Assembly: GCF_024753565.1 (NCBI RefSeq)
Contig: NZ_JANTPT010000001.1
Location: 186,001-250,000 of the forward strand
Direction: 5' to 3'
DNA length: 64,000 bases
Origin: Mechercharimyces sp. CAU 1602
Lineage (GTDB): Bacteria; Bacillota; Bacilli; Thermoactinomycetales; JANTPT01
Shown: in pieces, positions 62,593 to 64,000 of the stretch
Position numbering within the stretch: the stretch's first letter is position 1
Layout of the letters: every line of letters begins with the position of its first letter
Position numbers and translations under genes: made by a program
Notes under the pieces: model-generated
The model's database searches: none
What the model saw: the letters and a program-made list of their open reading frames with translations, nothing else
Told to the model about the DNA's origin: nothing

Positions 62593-63162
62593 ATGGGAAG
62601 CTATATTGATTTTTTAGAGGTACACTTAGGTGAAATAGAGGGTGGCTACACTGTAGATTTTGAAGAAAGTCACTCTTGTCAAGTAGTTAAATACAAGAGA
62701 GGCCCAATTAGAGGAACTGAGGTATACTCTACTTTAGGACTAAGTCATCATTACCTTGACTCACCTGTCTCTAAGAAAAAGATTAGGCATGAATTATTTT
62801 TTATCGTGAGTAATGATTTTGAGAGCCAAGACACTATACCAGGTATTTTAGGGCAGTTAGCAATAGAAGCGTTGGAAAATCACATTGCTTATTTAGCTGG
62901 AGATGTAATCGGACCGAGAGGGCCATTATTTACTGGTACAGACTTAGAGGCACTATATATATCAACGCCGGTATATTTCCCTGACTCATTTGGAATATAC
63001 TATGGAGAAAATGATCTACCAATTATTCAGGCATGGGTATTTCCCATCACGGCTAACGAAGCACTCTATGTAAAGCAAAACGGATGGGGTAAATTCGAAG
63101 ATTTACTAGAGAAGGTTAATCCTGATTTAGTTGATTTTAATAGATCAAGCATTGTTCTATAG
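62593..63162 (+). CDS. SUFU-domain protein, probable immunity protein
   Basis: Suppressor-of-fused family fold: TEVYSTLGLSHHYLDSP, RHELFFIVSNDF and YISTPVYFPDSFGIYY with IQAWVFPITANEALYVKQNGWGKFEDLLE near the end. In bacteria SUFU proteins are immunity factors of toxin systems; the animal name reflects fold only. Positioned directly behind the HNH-like tip, which may have been its target. The ATG has only a weak RBS. Confidence 0.85.
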   Translation: MGSYIDFLEVHLGEIEGGYTVDFEESHSCQVVKYKRGPIRGTEVYSTLGLSHHYLDSPVSKKKIRHELFFIVSNDFESQDTIPGILGQLAIEALENHIAYLAGDVIGPRGPLFTGTDLEALYISTPVYFPDSFGIYYGENDLPIIQAWVFPITANEALYVKQNGWGKFEDLLEKVNPDLVDFNRSSIVL

Positions 63163-63224
63163 TAAAGTTGTAGCACGATGGAGAATCCATCCCATCAGGA
63201 AAGGTCGAGATGATTCAAGAAGAA

Positions 63225-63536
63225 GGGAACTCGGTCGCAGAAAGCCAGTACGCCTCTCATGAATACCAAGATCGTCTACAGCAATACGGGATGCACGGGA
63301 GCATGAGCCGAAAAGGAAACTGTTATGATAACGCTTGTATCGAGTCCTGTCATAGCATCATCAAACGTGAGCTTGTTTACCTCTCCACCTTTCTAACACG
63401 AAAACAAGCGGAACGAAGCGTCTTCGAATACATCGAATGTTTCTATAACAAGAAGAGAGTCCGCTCATACATTGATTATTGTACACTATGTGAGTACGAA
63501 CAGCTTTATTATGAATCTCTATCCCCAGCCGCATAA
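63225..63536 (+). mobile_element. IS3-family transposase fragment (3' end of orfB)
   Basis: After a broken HSDRGSQYTS-like start, the reading frame gives HEYQDRLQQYGMHGSMSRKGNCYDNACIESCHS and FEYIECFYNKKRVRSYI, the last third of an IS150/IS3-type integrase. The catalytic DDE Glu region (IESCHSII) is present, but the earlier Asp motifs and the IS ends are missing. Inactive relic in the toxin region. Confidence 0.8.
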
Positions 63537-63614
63537 ACATCTAGATTTCTTGTGTCTAATCTATTGACCTAATACCAGTTCAAGCAAGATTTTAGAGGAA
63601 AAGAGGAATTGAAA

Positions 63615-64000
63615 ATGAACAATACACAAATTGTAATTGGCATACCAGGGGTTTGGAAGAGTGGAAGAGTAGTGCTGGAGCAACTCTTAAATGCTGAGAT
63701 CGGCAGGTATACTTATTCTGAGGGAATTATATTTGATAAAACAGTGAGTAAAAGATTCCAATTTACTATTACTGGATATGACTCGGAGTTGTTGGAAGCA
63801 TATAAGTATGCTAGTGTAGGGCGAATAGATGAGGGTGATTTAAATAAGATCTCTGACCATCGTAGTATTATTTACTTAATTACAGATACAGGTACAATTG
63901 ATGATATTAGAGGCATTATTCAGTTAGGTGCGAAAATTATTGATCTTGGTGGGATTGCGGTTAAAATTGAGACGACAGGGAGGGCATACTCTAAGAACGA
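63615..64000 (+). CDS. DUF4261-like protein, cut by the window edge
   Basis: ATG at 63615 follows AGAGGAATTG; the frame stays open to the window end (128 codons seen). The start VIGIPGVWKSGRVVLEQLL and the GGIAVKIETTGRAYSKN segment resemble DUF4261, which is often found in toxin-immunity regions. 3' end not seen. Confidence 0.6.
   Translation, partial: MNNTQIVIGIPGVWKSGRVVLEQLLNAEIGRYTYSEGIIFDKTVSKRFQFTITGYDSELLEAYKYASVGRIDEGDLNKISDHRSIIYLITDTGTIDDIRGIIQLGAKIIDLGGIAVKIETTGRAYSKN

Noticed and set aside
62593-63162. Hedgehog-pathway function for the SUFU protein
   Set aside because: The name is from the fold; bacterial members are toxin-immunity proteins.

Overview
The window comes from an endospore-forming Gram-positive bacterium of the order Bacillales. 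It carries alpha/beta-type and gamma-type small acid-soluble spore proteins, a cotJABC spore-coat operon, a CwlC-like amidase, an AprX-like protease, YlbF/YlbG proteins, strong AAGGAGG ribosome binding sites and many GTG/TTG starts. A MinE next to MinD and an XPB-type helicase pair are unusual for Bacillus itself and make Thermoactinomycetaceae or a close relative my best guess. That placement is inference. No rRNA, tRNA or CRISPR array was seen.

Layout. 0-3.3 kb: end of a surface-glycan cluster (a cut-off gene, two family-2 glycosyltransferases, a nucleotide-sugar epimerase/reductase). 3.4-10.8 kb: phosphodiesterase-like membrane protein, YetF-type protein, CBS protein, GDSL hydrolase, spore-type amidase, subtilase and alkaline phosphatase. 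10.8-13.7 kb: a CorC/TlyC-type protein and the MgtE magnesium channel. 14-18.2 kb: PrcB-like lipoprotein and an XPB-like helicase translationally coupled to its partner. 18.3-25.5 kb: YlbF and YlbG separated by an antisense Cys-rich gene, an MFS exporter, a Gly/Pro-rich protein made of fourteen 48-bp repeats, a zinc-ribbon protein, a YkvA-like protein, and minD-minE without an adjacent minC. 25.5-32.8 kb: sporulation region (Myb-like regulator, cotJABC, SASPs, two convergent subtilases). 32.8-40.5 kb: phosphatidylserine decarboxylase, rhomboid, MFS, gamma-glutamylcyclotransferase-like protein, DUF2339 protein, 2-hydroxyacid dehydrogenase, CPBP protease. 40.6-45.9 kb: greA with a possible attenuator leader, then a six-gene run ending in a lipoprotein / ATP-grasp ligase / DUF350 module, then a DUF4291 protein. 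46-48 kb: an SBBP-repeat protein with a collagen-like tail.

48-58.2 kb is a poly-gamma-glutamate (PGA) locus. pgsB-pgsC-pgsA-ggt make, export and process the polymer, and a fifth gene encodes a membrane-anchored golvesin-like domain. Facing it are a NodB deacetylase carrying four copies of the same golvesin-like domain and a secreted protein that fuses a PGA-hydrolase domain to three NlpC/P60 domains, two of them degenerate. The shared domain suggests that polymer synthesis and wall editing are physically linked.

58.3-64 kb is a decayed polymorphic-toxin region: a group II intron remnant sits just behind a terminator hairpin and has lost its catalytic YADD segment and 3' RNA domains. It abuts an orphan toxin tip, followed by an immunity-like gene, a SUKH (SMI1/KNR4) gene, a frameshifted gene, an HNH-like nuclease tip, a SUFU-family gene, an IS3 fragment and a DUF4261-like gene cut by the window edge.

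The best candidates for under-described biology are the golvesin-linked PGA locus, the lipoprotein/ATP-grasp/DUF350 operon and the minC-less minDE pair.
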